Of a stretch of DNA of 64,000 nt, positions 46,670 through 54,676 are shown in pieces; the stretch's first letter is position 1, and each line of letters begins with the position of its first letter. Below the pieces are notes generated by a model. It did no database searches and was not told where the DNA came from. It saw only the letters and a program-made list of their open reading frames with translations. The translations under genes were made by a program, and so were the position numbers. Source of the DNA: RHLJ01 sp965601955 (GTDB lineage Bacteria; Bacteroidota; Rhodothermia; Balneolales; Balneolaceae); assembly GCA_965601955.1 (NCBI GenBank), contig OZ271855.1, positions 2,604,001 through 2,668,000 of the forward strand, given 5' to 3'.

Positions 46670-49348
46670 TTAGTTATCGACTACCACCGCAAATTCTATC
46701 GTGAATTTGTGGGTAGGTTGAAGTGAAGTTGCTGTCACTTTTACCGTTCCAGTTCCACCAATACCTGGGTTAGCTGGGTCAAGGGCCAGGCCAGTGATTG
46801 TTCCTATATTGGTAGTTACCGTTGCAACAGAAGCGATCGTGGTATAGGAAGGCACAACATCCTGAACAACCAAGGTGGTAATTGGTTGAGAACCATCATT
46901 CACTACCTCGATACTATACCATACGGTATCTCCAGGGAATACATTGAATTGGCTTGTAGTGTATGAACCAGGCGAGCCGTTTGCATCAGGCGCCTGGAAC
47001 TTCTGGATAGAAACCACCCCAAGCTGTACCTCAGTTTGATCGTTGTTGAATGCATCAGCTAAGCCAACAGTTCCTTCATCTGAAATAGTGAGGGTAGTGG
47101 TTACTGTAGAACCGTCAGTAAGACCAGTACTTGCATTTACAATAACGATAAACCTTACCTGGTCACCGAAATTCAAGGCTCCGATAGCTGCTGGAAAGTC
47201 AAACGTGCCTGAAGTTGCTGCAGTAGTTAGAGCAGAATCGGCGCTGGTTACAATACCATTCTCATCGGTATCCCAATAAACTACAGCTCCCCAGCCATTT
47301 GGCACCGAATTGGTTAACTCAACATGGAAGTCTGTATTCGTGCCATCGTTTTCTGTTACGTTACTATTTACCGTAAACGTGTGGATGTAATCTACCGAAC
47401 CACCCGGAGAAACTACCCCGGTTTGAGAAGCAGTAAGCGAAATACTTCGTACAGTGTTTACTGTTACCCGCTCATGCTTAACATCAATAGCACCTGATGT
47501 CTGTGATAAAGCACGTACATAAATCTCATTATCTCCAGGTGCAAAACCAGCTGGAATATTAATGGTGAGGTTTACTTCGGCAGAATCTCCTGAGGCAATT
47601 GGTCCTACATCAGTAATGATGGAATTACCATTATTAGGATCACGGAAGTTAGCCGTCCAGTTAGTTGGAAGAGCATCTGTAACCGCAATATCACCACCAG
47701 TAGCCGTAGTATCGATACCATAATCAAGCTTATACGTATCCTGCTGGTTACTGGTATTGGTAATCCAAAGACTGAAGGTTACCGTGTTATTTGGATTGGT
47801 TGTGATGGTTGTAACCGGGTTCGTTTCAGGACCTTGCCCAACACCTGTTCCCGTTCCAATAGCACCATTATTGGTAATATCAACCGTAGGTACGGTAATC
47901 CCTTCCAACTTATCCACGTGGAAATCACTTTCACTTGGATCGTTTTGTGAAGTAAGGGTTTTTACTACAGAGTATGGTCCACCACTTACACCAGAAGGAA
48001 GATTTACCTGAAGGATTACCACTATGGTATCACCTACCGCTACTGGTCCGGTATTGAAAATACCACCTGCTCCCACTGTAAACGGCGAAGTGGGCTCATC
48101 ATTCGCATCCGCCTTAAAGTACGTTAGCGTTGCACTTGGAGGGAAGGTGTTATTTGACACCGTGATGTCGTAGGTATCCGTTGCCGTACCCTGGTTCACG
48201 AATTTGTTAACAAAGTTAACAATTGCACCTTGATCTACTTCGCCAATACTAACCGTATCAGCTCCTACCGACTCAATATCGTAGTTTTCATCAACGATAA
48301 TATCGGCAGCGTTGGTAGAAGTAGGGGTTGGAGCATCATCATGAGAATATGAACCTGTGTTGAGGATGGTATTTCCTTCGGTACCTGCATCTACGGTCAC
48401 TTTAAAGCTTACTGTACCTGAGGCACCCGAGTTGATACTAGCAATTGCAATGATTACCGAATCTGCCGCTCCGGTATTATTGAACTCATAAGTTATACCA
48501 GAGGCCGTCTCACCCGTACCAGCATCCGTTAATGGAATACCAGTTGCACCAGACCATACCCCGGAACCAGCAACATAAGTTACCCCTGCCGGAAGTGGAT
48601 CTTTAATAACAAGATTACTTGCATCTGAGTTACCACCACCTTCTGCATAAGTAAAGGTATAGGTTACCGTATCACCAACTGCAACGTTCTGAACACTTCG
48701 GTTTTTCTGAACATTAACAACCGCATCTTCATCTACCGTGGTAGTATTTGTTGTTGAATCTGCCTGGCTAACATCGAAGTCAGAAGTAGCTTTGATCTGG
48801 AACGTTTGAACTTCTCCATCATTCGCAGTTAACGGCACATCTGCTACAATAACGATACCGTAGGTAAATGGATTACCCCCGATATTCCCGGGAAAGGAAA
48901 TGTTTGGAGTTTCGAATATCTCAGTAAAGTTATCCGGTGTTCCGTCAAAGTCGGTATCCGGATATATCCTGATATTCTCGTAACCGAAATCCCCACTACC
49001 CTCCAGGGTGGTAAGGTCGAATTTATCGGTCCCGTTACCCGTGTTGGTAATGGTATGTGGAAAGGTTGCCTGACCACCAGGACCTACGGTTTTTGTAATA
49101 CCCGCGTTAATGGTTACCCCTGCAATTTGCTGCACGATAGTTTCTACCGTGTTAGAAGTAACCGATTGCCCGGTACCCGTGTTATCAACATAGGTTGCAC
49201 TTGCCTGGTTACCGATAGCAGTAGCTGCCGGAGGCACCTGAGCGAATACATCAAGAGATGTAACGCCTAGTAAAACGCCAAAAACCAGGAACAATCCCGC
49301 GAGGCGTGAAGCCAAGCTGCGTGTTCGTTGTGTTTTATGTGTATACAT
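46670..49348 (-). CDS. DUF11-repeat secreted protein (892 aa)
   Basis: An exported protein made almost entirely of beta-sandwich DUF11-type repeats. The ATG at 49348 follows AGGAT and gives a signal peptide ending SLDVFAQ; a start at 49405 would lack a ribosome site. The mature N-terminus (IGNQASATYVDNTGTGQ, then SNTVETIV) matches the N-terminus of the 2401-residue protein. Repeats show the hallmark GDTVTYTFTYAEGG and LPAGVTYVAGSG patterns (about residues 235-285), with further copies to the end, and the last reads PGDTVWYSIEVVNDGSQP. It ends FAVVVDN. Likely the main subunit or a stalk of the surface system. Confidence 0.88.
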   Translation of the reverse strand: MYTHKTQRTRSLASRLAGLFLVFGVLLGVTSLDVFAQVPPAATAIGNQASATYVDNTGTGQSVTSNTVETIVQQIAGVTINAGITKTVGPGGQATFPHTITNTGNGTDKFDLTTLEGSGDFGYENIRIYPDTDFDGTPDNFTEIFETPNISFPGNIGGNPFTYGIVIVADVPLTANDGEVQTFQIKATSDFDVSQADSTTNTTTVDEDAVVNVQKNRSVQNVAVGDTVTYTFTYAEGGGNSDASNLVIKDPLPAGVTYVAGSGVWSGATGIPLTDAGTGETASGITYEFNNTGAADSVIIAIASINSGASGTVSFKVTVDAGTEGNTILNTGSYSHDDAPTPTSTNAADIIVDENYDIESVGADTVSIGEVDQGAIVNFVNKFVNQGTATDTYDITVSNNTFPPSATLTYFKADANDEPTSPFTVGAGGIFNTGPVAVGDTIVVILQVNLPSGVSGGPYSVVKTLTSQNDPSESDFHVDKLEGITVPTVDITNNGAIGTGTGVGQGPETNPVTTITTNPNNTVTFSLWITNTSNQQDTYKLDYGIDTTATGGDIAVTDALPTNWTANFRDPNNGNSIITDVGPIASGDSAEVNLTINIPAGFAPGDNEIYVRALSQTSGAIDVKHERVTVNTVRSISLTASQTGVVSPGGSVDYIHTFTVNSNVTENDGTNTDFHVELTNSVPNGWGAVVYWDTDENGIVTSADSALTTAATSGTFDFPAAIGALNFGDQVRFIVIVNASTGLTDGSTVTTTLTISDEGTVGLADAFNNDQTEVQLGVVSIQKFQAPDANGSPGSYTTSQFNVFPGDTVWYSIEVVNDGSQPITTLVVQDVVPSYTTIASVATVTTNIGTITGLALDPANPGIGGTGTVKVTATSLQPTHKFTIEFAVVVDN

Positions 49349-49410
49349 GGATTCTATCCTGTTTAGGTTTAGAATTATTGATTTATTGTTTGTTTGATTT
49401 TCCATAAGAC

Positions 49411-49896
49411 TTAGTTATCTATCACCTTAACTCTGGCGACAAGAATGACTTGTTCCCCCGCATCGAGTGACGGAACCAACCAGCGTAGTCGGCGGTATTC
49501 GCGCCCCGGAACCTCTTCAGTCACTGTGGTTCCGTCAGGTTGTCGCACTTGACGAGTTAAGGGTAGTCGTTGGAAAGTGTTACCAGTATTGGAGAGGCTG
49601 GCGCCCTCTAAGCTTGGGTTTGCTGTCTCAACCAGGTATTCCATCCCAAGCGGAATTGGAAGCACTGGCATGAGCTGTGATATGCTATTACCCAAATTGT
49701 TTGCGTAAGTAAGCCGGTATTCGATGAGATCACCCGGTCGTACTTCAGTAGTTTCGGTTGCAATTTCTTCACCAGCTTCGTTAGTGGTGATGTTGTAAAC
49801 TTGGAGAACAGATGAGACTCCATTTTCCTGCTGAGCTAAAACTTGTACAGTCGAACCCAGACATAGCAATGCCAAGAGAATTAACTTAGTTTTCAT
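49411..49896 (-). CDS. Small DUF11-like secreted protein (161 aa), first gene of the operon
   Basis: A single DUF11-like domain behind signal peptide MKTKLILLALLCLGSTVQVLAQ (start 49896, chosen over 49953 because it gives a clean signal). Hallmarks are EVRPGDLIEYRLTYANNLGNS and a C-terminal LVARVKVIDN, which resembles the ends of the 892- and 3032-residue proteins. It may be a minor or tip subunit or a cap. The next gene starts 62 bases downstream. Confidence 0.82.
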   Translation of the reverse strand: MKTKLILLALLCLGSTVQVLAQQENGVSSVLQVYNITTNEAGEEIATETTEVRPGDLIEYRLTYANNLGNSISQLMPVLPIPLGMEYLVETANPSLEGASLSNTGNTFQRLPLTRQVRQPDGTTVTEEVPGREYRRLRWLVPSLDAGEQVILVARVKVIDN

Positions 49897-50234
49897 GGTA
49901 CCTATTTTTTGATTGAAGTTGCATGCATTTTCTGTACATAAAGAAAATACCACATGCCCCTTCCAGAGCCGGTTAGATTGGATTAATAAAGACCTAAAAA
50001 AAGTCTTGATTAATATTAGAGAAGCTTAATAAAAGTACCGTTTTAAGACCCCTAAAGACTAAATTTCTTCTAATGAAAAATTACATCGCTAATTTTTATT
50101 AGTACAATAAATATAAATTTATATTGTACTTTTTATTACTCTTTTTATTATTAACTAAAACAGTGTTAAGTAATTTTAAAAACTTTTTGCTTCCCTGATC
50201 TCATGAATCCTCTTACCTTCAAAAAAAATTGCTC
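49897..50234. other. AT-rich divergent promoter region of the DUF11 operon and DUF58 gene
   Basis: This 338-base gap contains no convincing gene. It is very AT-rich around 50080-50200 and holds a long inverted repeat (50101-50130) and a short AAGAC/GTCTT-type hairpin near 49988-50006. It must carry the promoters of two diverging transcripts. Confidence 0.6.
50101..50130. promoter_or_regulatory. 30-bp inverted repeat in the divergent promoter region
   Basis: Arms AGTACAATA (50101-50109) and TATTGTACT (50122-50130) are perfect inverted copies 12 bases apart, around an AT-only centre that is itself nearly palindromic. It could be a binding site for a dimeric regulator of the surface-protein operon. 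A T run follows on the plus strand, so a terminator is the alternative, but no plus-strand gene precedes it. Confidence 0.55.
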
Positions 50235-51110
50235 ATGATTTCAAAGGAAGTATTAAAGAAAATTCGTAAGCTGGAAATCCAGACTAAAGGGCTTGTGAAC
50301 ACCCTGTTCGGAGGTGAATACCAATCTGCTTTTAAAGGTCGTGGAATGGCGTTTTCAGAGGTTAGAGCGTACAATTACGGCGATGACATTAGGCAAATAG
50401 ACTGGAATGTTACCGCCCGAACCGGCGATCCTTACATCAAAATTTTTGAAGAAGAGAGAGAACAAACGCTGATGCTTTGTGTTGATATTTCGGCCAGCGG
50501 AGTGTTCGGAAGTCACAATCAGAGAAAGATGGATGTGGCCATTGAAATCTCTGCCGTGCTTGCCTTTAGCGCGATAAAAAATGGCGATAAAGTGGGCTTG
50601 GTTTTGTTTAGTGATGGGGTAGAAAAGGTCGTCCCTCCTAAAAAAGGAAGAACTCACGTACTTCGTTTGATTAGAGAACTTTATACTACACGCCCAAAAG
50701 GCCGGGGTACGGATATCGCGGATGCGTTAGGCTATGTTAACCGGTTATTAGACCGCCGTGCTATCGTCGTTCTTGCTTCCGACTTCCAGGATGAGGACTA
50801 CGAAAAGCAACTCCGAATTACCAATCAGAAACACGACTTGGTAAGTATCATCATTAATGATCCACTTGAAGACGAGCTACCTAATATAGGCCTTGTCCCC
50901 TTTCGGGATGCTGAATCTGATAAGGAAGTACTGATCGATACATCAAATAAGGCGGTGAGAATGCAGTATGCAAAGAAGAAACGAGCTCATAAAGATCAAC
51001 TGGGAGAAGCTCTTCTTAAAATGAAGGTGGATACAGTGAACGTTAGCACTAATAAATCCTATGTTCGCCCTCTTATGAACTTCTTTCAACGCAGAATGAG
51101 TAGGTATTGA
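50235..51110 (+). CDS. DUF58 (VWA-like) domain protein
   Basis: A 291-residue cytoplasmic DUF58 protein. Family hallmarks are GRGMAFSEVRAYNYGDDIRQIDWNVTAR (about residues 35-62) and IKIFEEEREQTLMLCVDISASG, whose D-x-S-x-S-like segment opens the VWA-type fold; later come GTDIADAL and VVLASDFQD. DUF58 proteins accompany MoxR ATPases and Bat proteins. I start at the ATG at 50235; an in-frame TTG two codons upstream is unlikely. No moxR gene is in the window. Confidence 0.9.
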   Translation: MISKEVLKKIRKLEIQTKGLVNTLFGGEYQSAFKGRGMAFSEVRAYNYGDDIRQIDWNVTARTGDPYIKIFEEEREQTLMLCVDISASGVFGSHNQRKMDVAIEISAVLAFSAIKNGDKVGLVLFSDGVEKVVPPKKGRTHVLRLIRELYTTRPKGRGTDIADALGYVNRLLDRRAIVVLASDFQDEDYEKQLRITNQKHDLVSIIINDPLEDELPNIGLVPFRDAESDKEVLIDTSNKAVRMQYAKKKRAHKDQLGEALLKMKVDTVNVSTNKSYVRPLMNFFQRRMSRY

Positions 51111-51138
51111 ACATTGAACATTGAACATTGAACATTGA
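51107..51138. repeat. Short tandem repeat TTGAACA, about 4.6 copies
   Basis: Four full copies of the 7-mer TTGAACA followed by TTGA. The first copy contains the TGA stop codon of the DUF58 gene. Because the unit is 7 bp, a change in copy number cannot alter the protein. Confidence 0.9.
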
Positions 51139-51172
51139 AAAATTGCTCACTGTTCAAAGACCCTCCTAAATA

Positions 51173-52462
51173 TCAGTAACTAAACTCACGGGAAGCCAAC
51201 ATAGGCTTACCTATTTGATTTAATTGAAACTTATACCTTTCAATGGTAAGCTCAAACTTCGGCATTTCTGACTCATCGACTGCTTTAGAAGGAGGCAGCT
51301 CTAACGTCAATGGATTTACAGGCTGGTTGTTTTTGTATACCCGATAATCAAGGTGTACTCCCGTCACTCTCCCCGTTCTACCTACATAACCAATTACCTG
51401 TCCTTGCTTTACTTTTACTCCTGATTTTATCCCCGGGCCAAAGCCATTTAAATGCAAATAAGCAGTAGTATACGTGCTGTTATGTTTAATCTTAACAATA
51501 TTTCCGTTTGGGCCTCTATATCTCGATTCGATAATTGTACCATCCCCTACAGCTATAACCGGGGTACCAAGAGGAGCAGCATAATCTACTCCGTAATGAG
51601 GCATTCTTCTTTTTAGTACAGGATGGAAACGGCTGTGCGAAAAATTTGAACTTATTCTTTGAGAGTAAGTAAATGGTGCCTTAAGCAATGCTTTTTGAAC
51701 CCCTTTCCCATTACTATCAAAATACCCGGCCCTATCATTAGTCTCATAGAAATAGGCATCATACTTTTCATTCTTATGCACAAATTCAGCAGCCAGGATT
51801 TTACCAACCCCATATGGATTCCCGTCCACAAGTTGTTGTTCATAAATTACTTTGAAAGAATCATTCTCATATATCCTGAAGAAATCAATCTGCCATCCAA
51901 AAATCTCGCTAAGCCTGTTTCCTAGTAGTGGATCTTGTCCGTTTTCAAGTAATGATTCGTACAGAGAAGAAGTGATAACACCAGAAGTCTCGGAAATTCT
52001 TGTAGTAATCTCCTTTTTCCCTTTTTTCACTTCTATATCTTCTTCAAAGTCAAAGACTACATAGTTAAGTAAATCAGAGTGCAGGATTAACCGGTTCAAT
52101 GCCTGGCTTTCTTCATCAAGATAGGCGATATAGCGTTGGCCAGGCTGGATTCTATTCGTTCTGAATTTACCTTTCGATTTTTGAACTACTTCATCAATTT
52201 CTTTTGGGCTTATATCAAGCCCTTTTAATATCAGATACAGGCTCTCATTTCTTCTTACTCTTTTCTCCTGAACTAAGTCTCCGCTTACCTGAAACCCATA
52301 GCCATCCAGCACTGGAGATTCTTCAATTTCAACAAATGAATCGATAGTTACGGAGGGGACATCCTCCTTGTATCCAGATTCAGAACCAAAAAATGAACAA
52401 CTGGTAAGAACACAAAGCAATGCAACGCTTTGCAACAATCTTCTAACCCTTTTCTTTTGCAT
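51173..52462 (-). CDS. M23-family peptidase lipoprotein, variant zinc motif
   Basis: A 429-residue secreted protein. The N-terminus (VALLCVLTSC, Cys about 22) is a lipoprotein signal. A LysM/OapA-like region (about 70-130) is followed by an MepM-type second domain and an M23 LytM domain: HYGVDYAAPLGTPVIAVGDG (about 287-306) carries the HxxxD ligands. The usual HxH is HLD (about 370-372), so the second histidine is aspartate. M23 enzymes cut peptidoglycan crosslinks; the replacement makes activity uncertain. It lies on the opposite strand between the DUF58 gene and the BatD-like gene. Confidence 0.88.
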   Translation of the reverse strand: MQKKRVRRLLQSVALLCVLTSCSFFGSESGYKEDVPSVTIDSFVEIEESPVLDGYGFQVSGDLVQEKRVRRNESLYLILKGLDISPKEIDEVVQKSKGKFRTNRIQPGQRYIAYLDEESQALNRLILHSDLLNYVVFDFEEDIEVKKGKKEITTRISETSGVITSSLYESLLENGQDPLLGNRLSEIFGWQIDFFRIYENDSFKVIYEQQLVDGNPYGVGKILAAEFVHKNEKYDAYFYETNDRAGYFDSNGKGVQKALLKAPFTYSQRISSNFSHSRFHPVLKRRMPHYGVDYAAPLGTPVIAVGDGTIIESRYRGPNGNIVKIKHNSTYTTAYLHLNGFGPGIKSGVKVKQGQVIGYVGRTGRVTGVHLDYRVYKNNQPVNPLTLELPPSKAVDESEMPKFELTIERYKFQLNQIGKPMLASREFSY

Positions 52463-52595
52463 ATACCTATAGATGATTTATCGGGATGAGGATACGAATT
52501 TCCATAACCTTTTCATAGGAACCATTTTTTACATCTAAAGCCACAATTAGGTACGCACATTTAATTCAATATCTGCTATTTTTGGAGCTTTTAAG

Positions 52596-53624
52596 ATGAA
52601 CCTTAACGATTTGATGCCCAATAAAGCGAATTCTTTCAAGATTCTGATTTTTTTTATTGTGTTTGTTTCCGGATGGCTGATTCCTGATTTAGTGCAGGCT
52701 CAATCAGCAACAGCCAGGGCATCAAAAGATTCACTTACGGTTGGGGAGCTTTTTGATCTTTCAATTACGCTAAGAGTCGAACAAGCCTATCAGCGCATCA
52801 TCTTCCCAGATTCTACCGCTTTTCCTCCAATCATCGAATTTATCGTAAGTAGACAATTTCGGTTAACCGACTTTGCTGATAGTGTACAATATCAGCTTCA
52901 ATTTTTTGCAGATCAGGATATCACCCTCCCTCCTTTCCCGGTTATTTTGATTTCCGATGCAGACACGAATTTGATTTTCACTAATCCTGTATCTCTCTAT
53001 TTCAAAACGGTGCTTCCTTCTGAAGATGCTGACCTTAAACCCCTAAAGCCTATTTTTGATTTATCCGGTTTTCCATGGGCCTGGTTTATTATCATTTTGG
53101 GGATCCTGATGGCAGCCATTTTGGCTTACTTTACCTTCTTTAGGAAGAAAGAGGAAGAAACAGAACCAGAAGTTATTGAGGCTATTCCATTCCACAGCCC
53201 ATTAGCAGGTCTCGAGCAACAACTGTTGAAGCTCAAAAATGAATACAACCTGGCTGAAACGAAGGACTATAAGTATTTCTACACTACGCTAAGCGATTCT
53301 ATACGAGAGTATTTTGAAGAGCTGTATAATATACCTGCCCTTGAATCTACATCGAGGGAGTTGTACCGATATATGGATGCTTTTGGAGTCGATCATGAAA
53401 TGATTAAAAGTACCCGACAGGTGTTGAACAGATCGGACATGGTAAAATTTGCCAAGTTCACCCCTTCCCTGGATGATGCCTGGTCGTGCTACCAATTCGC
53501 GATTGACTTTCTTGACCGGGCCCGAACAGTAGACGCATCCAGAATTTCCAGGAAGAAGGCCATCTTTGAAGCCGAACAGCATGCTGAAAGACATTCAGAG
53601 GAGGTTGAAGATGGAATGGGCTAA
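52596..53624 (+). CDS. BatD-like protein with DUF4381-type C-terminal region
   Basis: A 342-residue membrane protein. A signal/anchor segment (residues 15-35, ending VQAQ) precedes a beta domain (about 38-150). A second membrane helix follows (FPWAWFIIILGILMAAILAYFTFF, about 160-183), then a charged cytoplasmic helical region. The arrangement matches BatD and DUF4381 proteins that accompany MoxR/DUF58/VWA clusters and probably handle envelope stress or assembly. The start has GGAG about 12 bases upstream. It overlaps the VWA gene by 14 bases. Confidence 0.78.
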   Translation: MNLNDLMPNKANSFKILIFFIVFVSGWLIPDLVQAQSATARASKDSLTVGELFDLSITLRVEQAYQRIIFPDSTAFPPIIEFIVSRQFRLTDFADSVQYQLQFFADQDITLPPFPVILISDADTNLIFTNPVSLYFKTVLPSEDADLKPLKPIFDLSGFPWAWFIIILGILMAAILAYFTFFRKKEEETEPEVIEAIPFHSPLAGLEQQLLKLKNEYNLAETKDYKYFYTTLSDSIREYFEELYNIPALESTSRELYRYMDAFGVDHEMIKSTRQVLNRSDMVKFAKFTPSLDDAWSCYQFAIDFLDRARTVDASRISRKKAIFEAEQHAERHSEEVEDGMG

Positions 53625-54606
53625 TCCCGAATGGTTCTGGGCTTTGCTATTGCTCCCAATCTTATTGGGAATGTACTTATACCGGTTTTTCACAAAAAAA
53701 CGGCCTAGTCTTACTTTTTCATCAACTTCCATTTTTGAAGGAATAAGCGGGAATTGGAAGAGACATTTGCATTGGCTAAACCTGGCTCTTTTTCTTACAG
53801 GCATCACACTTCTCATTTTGGCCATGGCGCGTCCTCAACTTAAGCTCACTACCATCGAACGTAATGCAGAGGGTATCGATATTGTAATGGTACTGGATAT
53901 GTCTTCTTCGATGAGAGCAGAAGATTTAAAACCCAACCGCTTTGAAGCTGCCCGGGAAGTAGCTACAGAATTTGTTGAGAAACGTATTTCTGACAGGATA
54001 GGTCTCGTTACTTTTGCAATGAAAAGCTTCACTGTTTGCCCGCCAACTTTAGATTACCGGTTATTAAAGCAGTTACTTGGTGAAGTTGAAATGGGAGTCA
54101 TAGAAGATGGAACTGCCATTGGAATGGGTATTGCCACAGCTATAAACCGACTTAAGGATAGCGAGACCGAAAGTAAAATCATTATCCTACTTACAGATGG
54201 ACAAAATAATGCCGGAGAGATAGATCCAGTAACTGCCGCAGATCTTGCTGTTACCTACGGAATAAAAATTTATACTATTGGAGCAGGAACCCGGGGGACT
54301 GCCCCTTACCCGGTTCAGGACCCGATCTTTGGCCGTCGCTACCAGAATATCCCGGTTAATATTGATGAAGAAATGCTAACCAGCGTTGCAGAACTCACTG
54401 GTGGCCGTTATTACAGAGCTACCGATACTGAACAGCTTTTCAGTATTTATGAGGAAATTGATGAGCTGGAGAAATCCAAAGTTGAGGAAATTATTTACAC
54501 CGATTACGAAGACCGGTATCCTTTTTACCTTCAACTCTCCATTTTGATGTTGTTAACCGGTTTTTTAATTGACAGAATCTGGTTGAAAAACCTGGTCCAG
54601 TATTAG
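53611..54606 (+). CDS. batA: BatA-like VWA-domain membrane protein
   Basis: A 331-residue protein beginning MEWANPEWFWALLLLPILL with a GAGGAGG ribosome site just before its ATG; an upstream ATG at 53566 lies inside the previous gene and is rejected. Two N-terminal helices flank a loop (about 6-20 and 50-68). The VWA domain (about 85-280) has an intact MIDAS: DMSSS, the Thr in GTAIGM and the Asp in LLTDGQNN. A final membrane helix (about 305-322) closes the protein. This is the BatA/BatB layout. No BatB, BatC or BatE gene follows; mfd does. Confidence 0.88.
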   Translation: MEWANPEWFWALLLLPILLGMYLYRFFTKKRPSLTFSSTSIFEGISGNWKRHLHWLNLALFLTGITLLILAMARPQLKLTTIERNAEGIDIVMVLDMSSSMRAEDLKPNRFEAAREVATEFVEKRISDRIGLVTFAMKSFTVCPPTLDYRLLKQLLGEVEMGVIEDGTAIGMGIATAINRLKDSETESKIIILLTDGQNNAGEIDPVTAADLAVTYGIKIYTIGAGTRGTAPYPVQDPIFGRRYQNIPVNIDEEMLTSVAELTGGRYYRATDTEQLFSIYEEIDELEKSKVEEIIYTDYEDRYPFYLQLSILMLLTGFLIDRIWLKNLVQY

Positions 54607-54676
54607 TTTTTAAACTCATCTCTATACATTCCTTTCCGTATCTTCTCCCGCTTTAAATTTTTAGAACCTTTCAATC

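Noticed and set aside
51107..51138. CRISPR array
   Set aside because: The units are only 7 bp and contiguous without spacers.
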